From contig NZ_QKWY01000001.1 of NCBI RefSeq assembly GCF_003248355.1, positions 3,740,001 through 3,804,000 of the forward strand: a stretch of DNA of 64,000 bases, read 5' to 3'. Every line of letters begins with the position of its first letter. Positions within the stretch are counted from its first letter, which is position 1. The translations under genes and the position numbers were made by a program. Below the pieces are notes generated by a model. That model was not told the DNA's origin. It worked only from the letters and a program-made list of their open reading frames with translations, and did not search any database. Below, one piece after another: positions 17,669-30,200 of the stretch. Source of the DNA: Streptomyces sp. AC1-42W. GTDB taxonomy: Bacteria; Actinomycetota; Actinomycetes; Streptomycetales; Streptomycetaceae.

Positions 17669-17887
17669 GTGACCAATCCTTTCGATGACGAGTCGGGTCG
17701 GTTCGTGACGCTGGTCAACGACGAGGGGCAGTACTCGCTGTGGCCCGCGCACATCGAGGTGCCGGGCGGCTGGAGCGTCGGCGGCCCGGAGGGCTCGCGT
17801 CAGGAGTGTCTCGACGCCATCGAGGCCGCGTGGACGGACATGCGACCCGCCGGCCTGGTCCGGGCGATGGAGGCCGACGCCGGATAG
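17669..17887 (+). CDS. MbtH-like NRPS accessory protein
   Basis: A 72-aa MbtH-family protein, which binds adenylation domains and helps their folding or activity. The signature is complete: NPFDDESGRFVTLVNDEGQY, SLWPAHIEVPGGW, then AAWTDMRPAGL; the Trp, Pro and Ser positions of the family are kept. GTG 17669 is chosen because GGGGGGGA lies 6 nt upstream. It is the first gene of the peptide locus and precedes the first synthetase by 347 bp. Confidence 0.96.
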   Translation: MTNPFDDESGRFVTLVNDEGQYSLWPAHIEVPGGWSVGGPEGSRQECLDAIEAAWTDMRPAGLVRAMEADAG

Positions 17888-18234
17888 GGCCGCGCCCGGA
17901 CCGCCGCGCCGTGACGGCCGCCCGGTCCGGTCCGGGCCGGCTGCCGCACTTCCAACCGGACCGATCGACATTGCTCTCTTTCGGGCAGAAGTGATCAGTC
18001 CGCAGCGGTGAACGATCGCGCCTCGACGAAAAGAGTTCATGCCGCTTTCACGCGGCTTTCTCACCTCATTGATGGACTGCCAGGAGTGCGTCCTCAATAC
18101 GCGAAGAACGGCCCAGCGCGCTCCCGCTTCGCCTTTACCCGCCCGTTGTCGGCCTCGGACGCCGCACCGGCATGGCCGGCTTCGTCCTGCCCTCTTCGTC
18201 CCCCCGAAAGCCCTCCCCGAAGGTGTGTCCCGGC
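17888..18234 (+). promoter_or_regulatory. Leader between mbtH and the first NRPS gene, with hairpins
   Basis: There is no gene in these 347 bp. A long hairpin can form between GCCCGGACC (17894-17902) and GGTCCGGGC (17929-17937) directly after the mbtH stop. A second small hairpin, GCCGC-6 nt-GCGGC (18041-18056), is followed by TTTCTC, which looks like a weak terminator or attenuator. Partial termination here could make MbtH in excess over the giant synthetase, or an internal promoter may serve the synthetase genes. Neither is proven. Confidence 0.4.
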
Positions 18235-21200
18235 ATGCGCGAAAACGGCTCTCTCCCCTCGGAATCCGTTCCCGAAGAGTTCTTCGGCACGACCGCCGCC
18301 CAACAGGGCGTCTGGTACGGGCAACTCCTCGACCCCGACAGCCCGAAATACAACGTCGGTGAATGCTTCGAGATCCGGGGCGACCTCGACACGGAGCTGT
18401 TCGCCGCCGCGGTCGACCGGGCCTGCGAGCTGTGCGACAGCCTCAACCTCGAGTTCGTCACACAGGGCGACACCCTCCGCCAGCGCGTCGTCCGCCGGCC
18501 CGGCACCACCCGGCTGCACACCGAGGACCTGTCCGGCGCCGCCGACCCGCAGGCCGAGGTCGAACGCTATCTGGCCCGGGACATGGCCACCCCGGACGTG
18601 CTCGACCGCCCCCGCCACCACTTCGCCCTGCTCCGCGCGGGCAGCCGGCTCCACTACTGGTACGTCCGCTTCCACCACATAGCCGTCGACGGCCTCGGCG
18701 GCGCCGTCTTCACTCATATCGTCGCCGACCTCTACGCGCGCGCGGTCCGGGGCGAGGACCTCACCGCGGCCGTCCTGCCCGAACCCGCCCCGCTGCGCGC
18801 CCTCGTCGACGACGAGACCGCCTACCGCGCGTCCGGCCGCTACGAGGCCGACCGCGCCCACTGGACCGGCAGGTTCACGGACCTCGCCCCGGACACCGGG
18901 GACACCGCGCACAGCGGCCGCACCCTCATCCGCCGCCGCACCGACCTGCCCGCCCCGGCCACCCCCGGCTCCCCGACACCGGCCGCCCCCGGAAGACCTG
19001 CCGCCACCGGCACCCCCGGCGTACGGCTGCACACCGGCGAATCGCTGCCCGTCGGCGTCTTCGACGACCTGCGCGCCCTCGCCGCCGCCCACCGCACCAC
19101 CTGGAGCGCCGTCCTGGTCGCCGCGGTCGCCGCCTACACCGCCCGCGCCACCGGAACGTCCGACGTCACCGTGGGCCTCGCCTCCAACGGCCGGCACGGC
19201 GGACTGCGCCACATCGTCGGCATGACCTCCAACATCCTGCCGCTGCGCCTGACGCCCACCCCCGACACCACCGTCGGCGCCCTCGTCCGCGCCGTCGCGG
19301 ACGAGATGCGCGCCGCCCTGCGCCACCGCCGCTTCTCCCGCGAACAGCTCGCCCGCGAACTCGGCGGCGACGACGCGGCCCGCCTCACCGGCATCGTCGT
19401 CAACATCATGGGCTACGACTACGACCGCGACTTCGCCGGCATCCACGCCCCCTCCCGGGTCCTGTCCATCGGCCCCGTGGACGACGTGTCGCTCTTCGTC
19501 TCCGAACGCGGCGAGGGCAAGGGCCCGCTCATCGGCTTCGACGCCCGGCCCGACCTCTACGACCCCGAGGACGTACGGCTGCACGAACAGGCCGTCGTCT
19601 CCTTCGTGACCGCACTGGCCACCGCCGACCCCGGCCTGCTCCTGCGCGACCTGCCCCTCGTGGACGAGGCCGCCGCCCCCGCCCTGCGGGCCCAGGGCCG
19701 CGGCACCGCACTGCCCGCTCCGGCCGTCGCCCGGACCCTGCCCGAGGCGTTCCGCGCGCAGGCCCGCCGCACCCCGGACGCCCCGGCCGTCGTGGACGGC
19801 GAGCACACCCTCACGTACCGGCGGCTGGAGCGCGCGGCCGACGACCTCGCGAGCGCGCTCACGGGCCTGGGCATCGGCGCCGAGGACGGCGTCGGCGTCC
19901 TCCTCGGCCGCACGGCCGCCGTCCCCGTCGCCTCCCTCGCCGCCGTCGCGGCGGGCGCCGCCTACGTCCCGATGGACGCCGCCTGGCCCGCCGAACGGCT
20001 CGACCGCGTCACCGCCACCGCCCGCGTCCGCGCGCTGGTCACCGACGAGACGACCGCCCGCGCACCCTGGGTCCGCGAGGCCGCCGCAGGACTGCCGCTC
20101 CTCGTCCTGGACTCCCGGGGCCGGGTGCTGCACGGCGCCCCCGAACGGCCCGGACCGCTCCCCGCGACCCGCAGACCCGACCGGCTCGCGTACGTCATGT
20201 TCACCTCCGGCTCCACCGGGCTGCCCAAGGGCGTCGGCGTCACCCACGCCGACGTATTGGCCCTCGCCGCCGACAGCGCCTGGCGCGACGGCGTCGGCGA
20301 CGCCGTCCTCATGCACTCCGCCTACGTCTTCGACGCCTCCACCTTCGAGATCTGGGTGCCCCTCCTCAACGGCGGCCGGATCGTCGTCGCCCCCGGCGGC
20401 GTCCTGGAAGCGCACACCGTCCGCGAGGCGGTGCGACGGCACGGGGTCACCGCGCTGTTCCTGACGACGGCCCTGTTCAACGTGATGGCCGAGGCCGACC
20501 CGGAGGTGTTCGCGGGGCTGCGCGTGGTCGCCGCCGGCGGCGAGGCCGCCGCCCCCGGACTCATGCAACGGGTCGCCGCCGGGTCCCCCGGCACGCTCGT
20601 CCTGCACGTGTACGGCCCCACCGAGACCACCACCTTCGCCTCCCGTCACCCCGTCACCGCCGACAGCACCGGGGTGCCGCCCATCGGCCGCCCCCTGGAC
20701 GGGATGAGCCTCCACGTCCTCGACGACACCCTCGGACTCGTCCCGCCCGGCGTGGTCGGGGAGCTGTACGTGAGCGGCCACGGCGTCGCCCGCGGCTACC
20801 AGGGCCGCGCCGCGCTCACCGCCACCCGCTTCGTCGCCGACCCCCACGGAGCGCCCGGCGCCCGCATGTACCGCACCGGGGACCTGGTCCGCTGGACCGC
20901 CGAAGGCACCGTCGAGTACGTCGGCCGGGCCGACGGCCAGGTCAAACTGCGCGGCTTCCGCATCGAACCCGCCGAGACCGAACACGCCCTGCTCACCGAC
21001 CCGGACGTACGCGGCGCCTGCGTCGTCGTCCGCGAGGACACCCCCGGCGACCGCAGACTCGTCGGCTACGTCGTGCCCGCGCCCGGCTCCCGCCCGGACG
21101 TCGCCGCCCTCGCCCGCCGCGTCGGACGCACCCTGCCCGCCTACATGGTGCCGTCCGCCTTCGTCGTGCTCGACGCCCTGCCCCTCAACCCCAACGGCAA

Positions 21201-24200
21201 GGTCGACCGCCGCGCCCTGCCCGCGCCCCGGACCGCCACCGGCACCGGCCGCGCCCCGCGCACCGCGTACGAAGAGGTGCTGGCCGGACTGTTCGCCGAC
21301 GTCCTGGGCGTGGGCGCGGTCGGCATCGACGACGACTTCTTCGCCCTCGGCGGCCACTCGCTGCTCGCCACCCGCCTCACCGGCCGGGTACGCACGGCCC
21401 TCGGCGCCGAACTCGCCCTCCCCACGCTCTTCGAGCACCCCACGGTCGCCTCGCTGGCCGCCGTGCTCGACACCGCCGGGGCCGCCCGGCCCGCCCTCGT
21501 ACCCCAGCCCCGGCCCGACGTACTGCCGCTGTCCCACGCCCAGCGGCGCCTGTGGTTCCTCAACCGGTCCGAGGAGCCCGGCGACACCTACAACGTGCCG
21601 CTCGTCCTCGAACTCGAAGGCCCCCTGGACACCGGCGCACTGCGCGGCGCCCTGGCCGACGTCGTCGCCCGGCACGAGAGCCTGCGCACCCTGTTCGGCG
21701 AACACGAGGGTGTCCCGCACCAGCGCGTCACCGCCCCGCAGGACGCCGCGTCGCTCGTCCCCCTCCCCGTCGAACACCCCCCGGCGGACGGGGACACCGA
21801 CGCCTGGGAGGCCCAGACGGTACGCCGGCTGAGCACCGCCCCCTTCGACCTCGGCAAGGACGCCGCCGTCCGCGCCCATCTGCTGCGCCCGGCGCCCGGC
21901 CGGCACGTCCTGGTGCTCGTCCTGCACCACATCGTCGCCGACGGCTGGTCCCTCGCCCCGCTCACCCGCGACCTCGCCGCCGCCTACCTGGCCAGGACCG
22001 ACGGCACCGGCACCCCCGACTGGGCGCCGCTGCGCGTCCAGTACGCCGACTACACCCTCTGGCAGCACCGCCTCCTCGGCGACGACGGCGACCCGGACAG
22101 CCCGGCCGCCCGGCAGACCGCCTTCTGGCGCGAGGCGCTGCACGGCGCCCCCGCCCTGCTCGAACTGCCCCTGGACCGGCCCCGCCCGGCGACCCCCAGC
22201 CACCGGGGCGCCTCCGTCCCCTTCGCCCTGCCCGCCCCGGCGCACACCGCGCTCGTCCGGCTCGCCCGCACCGCGGGCTGCACCCCGTTCATGGTGCTCC
22301 AGGCGGCCCTCGCCGTGACCCTCGGCGCCCACGGCGCCGGCACCGACATCCCGCTGGGCACCGCCGTCGCCGGACGCACCGACGAAGCCCTGGACGACCT
22401 CGTCGGCTTCTTCGTCAACACCGTCGTCCTGCGCACCGACCTGTCCGGCGACCCGACGTTCGGCGAACTCCTCGACCGGGTCAAACGGTTCGACATCGCG
22501 GCCCTCGGCAACAGCGACCTGCCCTTCGAACGCGTCGTGGAAGCCCTCAACCCGGAACGCTCCGGCGGCCACCACCCCCTCTTCCAGACCATGCTGGTCC
22601 TCCAGAACCAGGAGCGGGCCGAACCGGCCCTGCCCGGCATCACCGTCCGCGACCGGTCCCGCCACCACGGCGGCAGCAAGTTCGACCTGACCTTCTCCCT
22701 CACGGAGCACACCGGGCACAGCGGGGCCGGCGAGCACCCCGACAACGCCGGGGCCGGTGGCATCGGCGGCTACCTCGAATACGCCACCGACCTCTTCGAC
22801 GCCGCAACCGCCCGCGCCCTGTGCGACCGCTTCGCCCGCGTCCTCACCCAGGCCGTGACCGACCCGGACCGCCCCATCGGCGACCTGGACCCGCTCAGCC
22901 CCGCCGAACGGGACGGCCTGCTGGCCCGGGGACGCGGCACCGACCGGCCGCTGCCGGCCACCACCGCCCCCGAGGCGGTCCGGGAACACGCCCTGCGCAC
23001 CCCCGACGCCATCGCCGTACGCGACGCGCACACCCACCTCACCTACGCCCAACTCGACGCACGGGCCGACGCCCTCGCCCACGCGCTGCGCGCACGCGGC
23101 GCGGGCCGGGAAACCCTGGTCGCCGTCGCCGCACCGCCCTCCGCGCACACCGTCGTCGCCCTGCTCGCCGTGCTGCGCTCCGGCGCCGCCTACGTACCGG
23201 TCGATCCGGAGTACCCGCAGGCCCGCATCCGGCACATGCTGGACGACGCCCGCCCCGTCCTCGTCCTCACCACCGGACAGGCGCACGCCGGGCTGCCCCT
23301 CGACGGCATACCGTGGCTCGCCCTCGACACCCCGCCCGCACCCCCCGTACCCCCGGCGGAGCCGCTCCCGGCCACGCCGCGTCCGGCGGACCCGGCCTAC
23401 GTCGTCTTCACCTCCGGGTCCACCGGCCGCCCCAAGGGCGTCGTCGTCACCCACACCGCCCTGGCCAACCACATGGCCTGGATGGCACGGCATCTGACAC
23501 TCACTCCGCACGACCGGGTGCTGGCCCGCACCTCCACCAGCTTCGACGCCTCCGTGTGGGAGGTGTGGCTGCCCCTGATGCACGGCGCCGAAGTGTGCGT
23601 ACTGCCCTCCGGCGCCAACACGGAACCGGCCGCCCTGCTCTCCTGGATGGACCGCTTCGGCGTCACCGTCGCCCAGTTCGTCCCCTCGCACTTGGCGCTC
23701 GTCCTGTCCGAGACCGGCCGCACCGCGCCCCCGCCCGCCCTGCGCGCCGTCCTCTGCGGCGGGGAACCCCTGCCGCGCGCCCTCGCCGAGTCCACCGCCA
23801 CCCGGTGGCACACGGAGGTCCACAACCTCTACGGCCCCACCGAGACCACCATCGACGCCACCGCCCACCGCGTCCCCGCCGCACCGGACACCCCGTACGA
23901 GACGGTGCCCATCGGCCGGCCCGTGGACACCATGCGCGCCCACGTCCTGGACCACCGGCTGCGGCCCGTCCCGCCCGGCGTCACCGGAGAGCTGTACCTC
24001 GCCGGCCCCAACCTCGCCCGCGGCTACCTGAACCGGCCCGGCACCACCGCCGCGCGGTTCGTCGCCGACCCCTTCGACCACACCGGAACCGGCGCCCGCA
24101 TGTACCGCACGGGCGACCTCGTCCGGTGGACCGCCAACGGGCTGCTCGACTACGTCGCCCGCGCCGACGACCAGGTCAAACTGCGCGGCTTCCGCATCGA

Positions 24201-27200
24201 ACCCGGCGAGATCGAGGCCGCCCTCCTCGCCCGGCCCGGCGTCACCGCCGCCTGCGCCGTGATCCGGGAGGACACCCCCGGCGAACGCCGCCTCGTCGCC
24301 TACGCCGCCACCACCGGCCCCGCCCCGCACACCGCCGCCCTGCGCACCGCGCTCGCCGACGCGCTGCCGCACTACATGGTGCCCGCCGCCGTCGTCGTCC
24401 TGGACGAACTGCCGCTCCTGCCCAACGGCAAGACCGACCGGCGCGCCCTGCCGCGCCCCGACGACGAGCCCGCCACCACCGCGGCCGCCGGGCCGCGCAC
24501 CCCGCGCGAGGACCTGCTCGCCGGGATCTTCGCCGAGGTCCTGGGCCGCCCGGCCGTCGGCCCGCACGACAGCTTCTTCGACCTCGGCGGCCACTCGCTC
24601 CTCGCCATGCGCGTCGTCAGCCGCGTCCGCACGGTCCTCGGCGCCGACATCGCCGTACGCACCCTGTTCGAACACCCCACCGTCGCCGGGCTCCTGAACG
24701 CCCTCGACAGCCGGGAACGGCCCCGGCCGCCCGTGCTGCCCGCCGCCGAACGGCCCGACCCGCTGCCGCTGTCCCACGCCCAGCAGCGGCTCTGGTTCCT
24801 CAACCGGCTCGAAGGCCCCGGCTCCGACTACAACATCCCGCTCGTCCTCGACATCGAAGGCCCCCTGGACACCGACGCGCTGCGCGCCGCCCTCCGCGAC
24901 GTCGTCGAGCGGCACGAGGCCCTGCGCACCGTCTTCCCCGAACGCGACGGCGTGCCCGAGCAACGCGTGCTGCCCACCGACGCCGTCGTCCCCCGGCTGC
25001 CCGTCGAGAGCACCGCACCCGCACACCTCGAAGCGGCCCTCCTGGACGCCGTGAGCGAACCGTTCGACGTGCTCCGCGACCCGCCGCTGCGCGTCCGGCT
25101 GCTGCGCACCGCGCCCGGCCACCACGTCCTCGCCCTCGTCCTGCACCACATCGCCGGCGACGGCTGGTCCCTCGCCCCGCTCGCCCGCCACCTCGCCGAC
25201 GCCTACCGGGCCCGGCTCGCCGGGCGGGAGCCGGAGACCGGCGCCGGGCTCCAGTACGCGGACTACACCCTGTGGCAGCACACCGTCCTGGGCGACGCGG
25301 ACACCCCCGGCAGCCTGCTGCGCGAGCAGCTCGACCACTGGCACACCGCGCTCGCCGGACTCCCCGGCCTCATCGACCTGCCGCTCGACCGCCCGCGCCC
25401 CGTCACCACCGACCCCTCCGGCGCCGTCCACGCCTTCGACGTACCGCCCGCCCTGCACACCGCGCTCCTGCGCGTGGCCGGGGAGACCGGCACCACCCTG
25501 TTCATGGTGCTCCAGGCGGCCGTCGCCACCCTGCTGCACCGGCACGGCGCGGGCGACGACATCCCGCTCGGCACCCCCGTCGCCGGCCGCACCGACGAGG
25601 CCCTGGAGGACCTGGTCGGGTTCTTCGTCAACACCCTGGTCCTGCGCACCGACCTGTCCGGCGCCCCCACCTTCACCCAACTCCTCGCCCGCGTACGGGA
25701 GTTCGACCTCGCGGCCTATGCACACCAGGACGTGCCGTTCGAGCGGCTGGTGGAGAGCGTCAACCCGGTCAGGGCCCGCAACCACCACCCCCTCTTCCAG
25801 ACCATGCTCGTCCTCCAGAACCAGGAGGCCGTCCGCCCCGAACTGCCGGGGCTCACCGTCGAGGACCGGCTCGTCCACAACGGCCTCAGCAAGTTCGACC
25901 TCACCTTCGCGTTCGGCGAGGAGCGCGGCCGGGGCGGCCTCACCGCCGGAATCGAATACGCCACCGCCCTCTTCGACCGCGCCACCGCCGAAGCCCTCGC
26001 GCACCGGCTGCTCGGGCTCCTCGAACAGATCGCCGCCGACCCCGCCCGGCCACTCGCGGACTACGACCTGCTCACCCCCGACGAGCGCTCCCGCACCACG
26101 GGCCGGGGCACCGGCCGCGCCCTGCCCGCCCCCACCCCGGACACCACCCTGCCCGCCCTCTTCGCCGCCCGGGCCCGCCGCACCCCCGACGCCGCGGCCG
26201 TCTCCGGCGACGGGATCACCCTCGGCTACGCGGCCCTCGACGAGCTGTCCGCCACGCTCGCCGCCGCCCTGGCCGGGGCCGGAGCGGCCCCCGAGACCGG
26301 CGTCGGCGTCCTGCTCTCCCGGTCACCGGCCATCGTGTCGGCCTCCCTCGCCGCGGTCCGGGCCGGCGCCGCCTACGTCCCGATGGACGCCCGCTGGCCC
26401 GGGGAACGGCTCGAACAGGTCGCCGCCGTCGCGGACGTACGGGTCCTCGTCGTGGACGAGCCGGCCGCCGCCTCCGCCTGGGTGACCGAAACCGCCCGGC
26501 GCATCCCGGTCCTGGTCGTGGACCGCACCGGGCGCCTCCTGCGCGGCGCGCCCCCGGCACCGGGCACACCCGCCGCCGTACCGGGGCCCGAATCCCTCGC
26601 GTACGTCATGTTCACCTCCGGCTCCACCGGCCTGCCCAAGGGCGTCGGTGTCAGCCACGCCGACGTGGTCGCCCTCACCGCCGACTCCGCCTGGGACGAC
26701 GGCGCGGCCGACGCCGTCCTGATGCACTCCGCGTACGTCTTCGACGCCTCCACGTACGAGATCTGGACGCCGCTCCTGCGCGGCGGGACGGTCGTCGTCG
26801 CACCGGAAGGCGTCCTGGAGGCCCGCACCCTGCGCGACGCGGTCCGCGAACACGGCGTCACCGCCGTGTTCCTGACGACCGCCCTGCTCAACGTCATCGC
26901 CGACACCGACCCCGGCGCCTTCACCGGCCTGCGCCTCGTCTGCGCCGGCGGTGAACTCGCCTCGCCGGACGCCATGCAGCGCGTCGCGGGCGCCGCGCCC
27001 GGCGCACGCGTCCTGCACGTCTACGGGCCCACCGAGACCACCACCTTCGCCACCCGTTACGACGTCGCCGCCGACCTGCCCGCCGGGCCGCCGCCCATCG
27101 GCCGCCCCCTGGACGGCATGCGGCTGTACGTGCTCGACGCCTCGCTGGGCCAGGTCCCCGCAGGCGTCACCGGCGAGCTGTACCTCGCGGGGCGCGGCGT

Positions 27201-30200
27201 CGCCCGCGGCTACACCGGACTGCCCGCCCTGACCGCCACCCGGTTCGTCGCCGACCCGTTCGACCCGGACGGCGGACGCATGTACCGCACCGGCGACCTG
27301 GTGAAGTGGACCGCCGGCGGGCACATCGCCTACGTCTCCCGCGCCGACAGCCAGGTCAAACTGCGCGGCTACCGCATCGAGCCCGGCGAGATCGAGTCCG
27401 TCCTCGCCTGCTGCGAAGGCGTCGCCGACTCCTTCACCGCCGTACGCGAGGACATACCCGGCGACCCGCGGCTCGTCGCCTACGTGGTGCCCGCCGGGGC
27501 CGCCCGCCCGGACCCCGCCGACCTCGCCGAGGCCGTCGCCCGCTCCCTGCCCGCCTACATGGTCCCGTCCGCGTTCGTCCTGATCGACGCGCTGCCGCTG
27601 ACCGTCAACGGCAAGGTGGACCGCCGCGCCCTGCCCGCCCCCGAGCAGCGGCCCGCACCGCGCGGACGTGCCGCCCGCACCGCGCGCGAGGAGATCCTGT
27701 GCGGGCTCGTCGCCGATGTGCTCGGCCTGCCGGCCGCGGGCGCCGACGACGACTTCTTCGCCCTCGGCGGCCACTCCCTGCTCGCCACCCGCCTGGTCGC
27801 CCGCATTCGCACCGCGCTCGCCGTCGAGGTCCAGGTCAAGGCGGTCTTCGAACACCCCACGCCCGCCGCGCTGGCCGCCGCGCTGGACGGCGCCGAAGCC
27901 GCCGCCCTGCCACTGGAGCGCACCGCACAGCGGCCCGACCCGCTGCCGCTGTCCTTCGCCCAGCAGCGCCTGTGGTTCCTCAACCGGTTCGAGGGGCCCA
28001 GCGCCACCTACAACGTGCCGCTCGTCGTCCGCCTGGACGGCCCGCTCGACACCCCGGCCCTCGGACAGGCCCTCGCCGACGTCGTGGAACGCCACGAGAG
28101 CCTGCGCACCGTCTTCCCCGAGACCGGCGGCGTACCGCGCCAGCACATCCTCGGCGCCGACCGCGCCGACCTCGACCCGACCCCCCGTGACACCGCCCCC
28201 GACCGGCTGGACGAGGCACTGGCCGCCGAGGTCGCGCACACCTTCGACGTCACCACCGACCTCCCCGTACGGGCCAGGCTGCTCCGGCTCGGGGCCGAGT
28301 CCCACGTCCTGGTGCTCCTCGTCCACCACATCGCCGGCGACGGCTGGTCCCTCGCCCCGCTCGCCCGCGACCTCGGCGACGCCTACCGCCGCCGCAGCCG
28401 GGGCGAGGCACCCGGCCTGCCCGCACCGCGCGTCCAGTACGCCGACTACACCCTGTGGCAGCGCGCCCTCCTCGGCGACGAGCACGACCCCGGCAGCCGC
28501 GCCGCCCGCCAGCTGGACTTCTGGCGCACCGCCCTGGTCGGCGCGCCCGGACTGCTCGCCCTGCCCACCGACCGGCCCCGCCCCGCGACCCTGACCTACC
28601 GGGGCGACGCCTTCGCCTTCCCCGTGGACGCGGACACCCACCGCCGGCTCGCGGAACTGGCCCGCGACCGGGGCTGCAGCCTGTTCATGGTCCTGCAGGC
28701 CGCCCTCGCGGTCCTGCTGCACCGGCACGGCGCCGGCGACGACATCCCCCTGGGCACCGCCGTCGCCGGCCGCACCGACGAAGCCCTCGACGATCTGGTG
28801 GGCTTCTTCGTCAACACCCTCGTCCTGCGCACCGACCTCACCGGCGACCCCACCTTCGCCCAGGTCCTCGACCGGGTGCGGGCCTTCGACCTGGCCGCCT
28901 ACGCCCACCAGGACCTGCCGTTCGAACGACTGGTGGACGCCCTCAGCCCGGCCAGGGCCCAGGACCACCACCCGCTCTTCCAGACCATGATCGTCCTCCA
29001 GAACCAGGCCGGCGGCACACTCGGCCTGGACGGCCTCACCGTCACCGAACAGCCCGTGCACACCGGCATCAGCAAGTTCGACCTCACCTTCACCTTCACC
29101 GAGACCCGCGACGACACCGGACTGCCCCAGGGCCTGGACGGCGTCCTGGAGTTCGCCACCGACCTCTTCGACCCCGCCACCGCCCACGCCCTGGCCGCCC
29201 GGCTCACCCGGCTGCTCGCCTCGCTCGCCGCCGCCCCCGACGCACCCGTGCGCACCGCCCCGCTCCTGGACGACGCCGAGCGCGCCGCCCTGGACCGGTC
29301 CGCGCGCGGCGCCGTCCGGCCGGTGCCCGCGCCGACGGCACCCGAGGCGTTCCGCGCCCGGGCCGCCCGGACCCCCGACCGGACCGCCGTACAGGCCGGA
29401 CAGCTGCGGCTCACCTTCGCCGAACTCGACGCCCGCTCCGACGACCTGGCCCACCGGCTGCACGACCGGGGCATCGGACGCGGCGACCTCGTCGCCCTCG
29501 CCGCTCCCGGCACCACCGAACAGGTCGTCGCCATGCTCGCCGTGGCCAAGGCCGGGGCCGCCTGCCTGCCCGTCGACCTGGACTACCCCGAGGCCCGCGT
29601 CGCCCACATGCTCGACGACGCCCGCCCCGCCCTGTTCCTCGTCCACGACCCGGCGCGCGCCGCCCGCTTCACCTCCGTGCCCCGCCTCGCGCTCGGCGAC
29701 CCGGACCCCCGGACGCCCGGACGCGGCGCACCGCCCGCCACCGCCGCGCCCGGCCCCGACGACGCCGCCTACGTCATCTACACCTCCGGCTCCACCGGCC
29801 GGCCCAAGGGCGTCGTCGTCACCCACCGCGCCCTCACCAACCACATGGCCTGGATGGCGGACCACTTCGGCCTCACCGACGACGACCGGGTCCTCGCCCG
29901 CACCTCGCCCAGCTTCGACGCCTCGGTCTGGGAGACCTGGCTGCCCCTGCTGCACGGCGGCGCCACCTGCCCCGTCGAACCCGCCCTCAACCACGACCCG
30001 GCCGGGCTGCTGGCCCGGATGCGCGAGGAGGGCGTGACGATCGCCCAGTTCGTGCCCTCCCACCTCGCGCTCCTGCTCACCGAGACCGGACCCGAGCAGG
30101 CACCCCCCGCGCTGCGGGCCGTCGCCTGCGGCGGCGAGCCCCTCACCCGCGCCCTGGCGCAGCGGGCCGCCCGCGCCTGGGCGGCCGGCGTCCACAACCT

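Noticed and set aside
17052..17672. A 206-codon frame across the control region before mbtH
   Set aside because: Third-position G+C is uneven, there is no ribosome site and no recognisable motif; the stretch is A+T-enriched like a promoter region.
18094..26004. A 2636-codon open frame antisense to the first NRPS gene, and similar kilobase-long antisense frames at 26323-32514, 32538-36392 and 36453-40175
   Set aside because: They mirror the NRPS genes and arise because high third-position G+C leaves few stops on the opposite strand. Their translations are Gly/Arg/Ala-rich without any motif, while the + strand has all NRPS core motifs.
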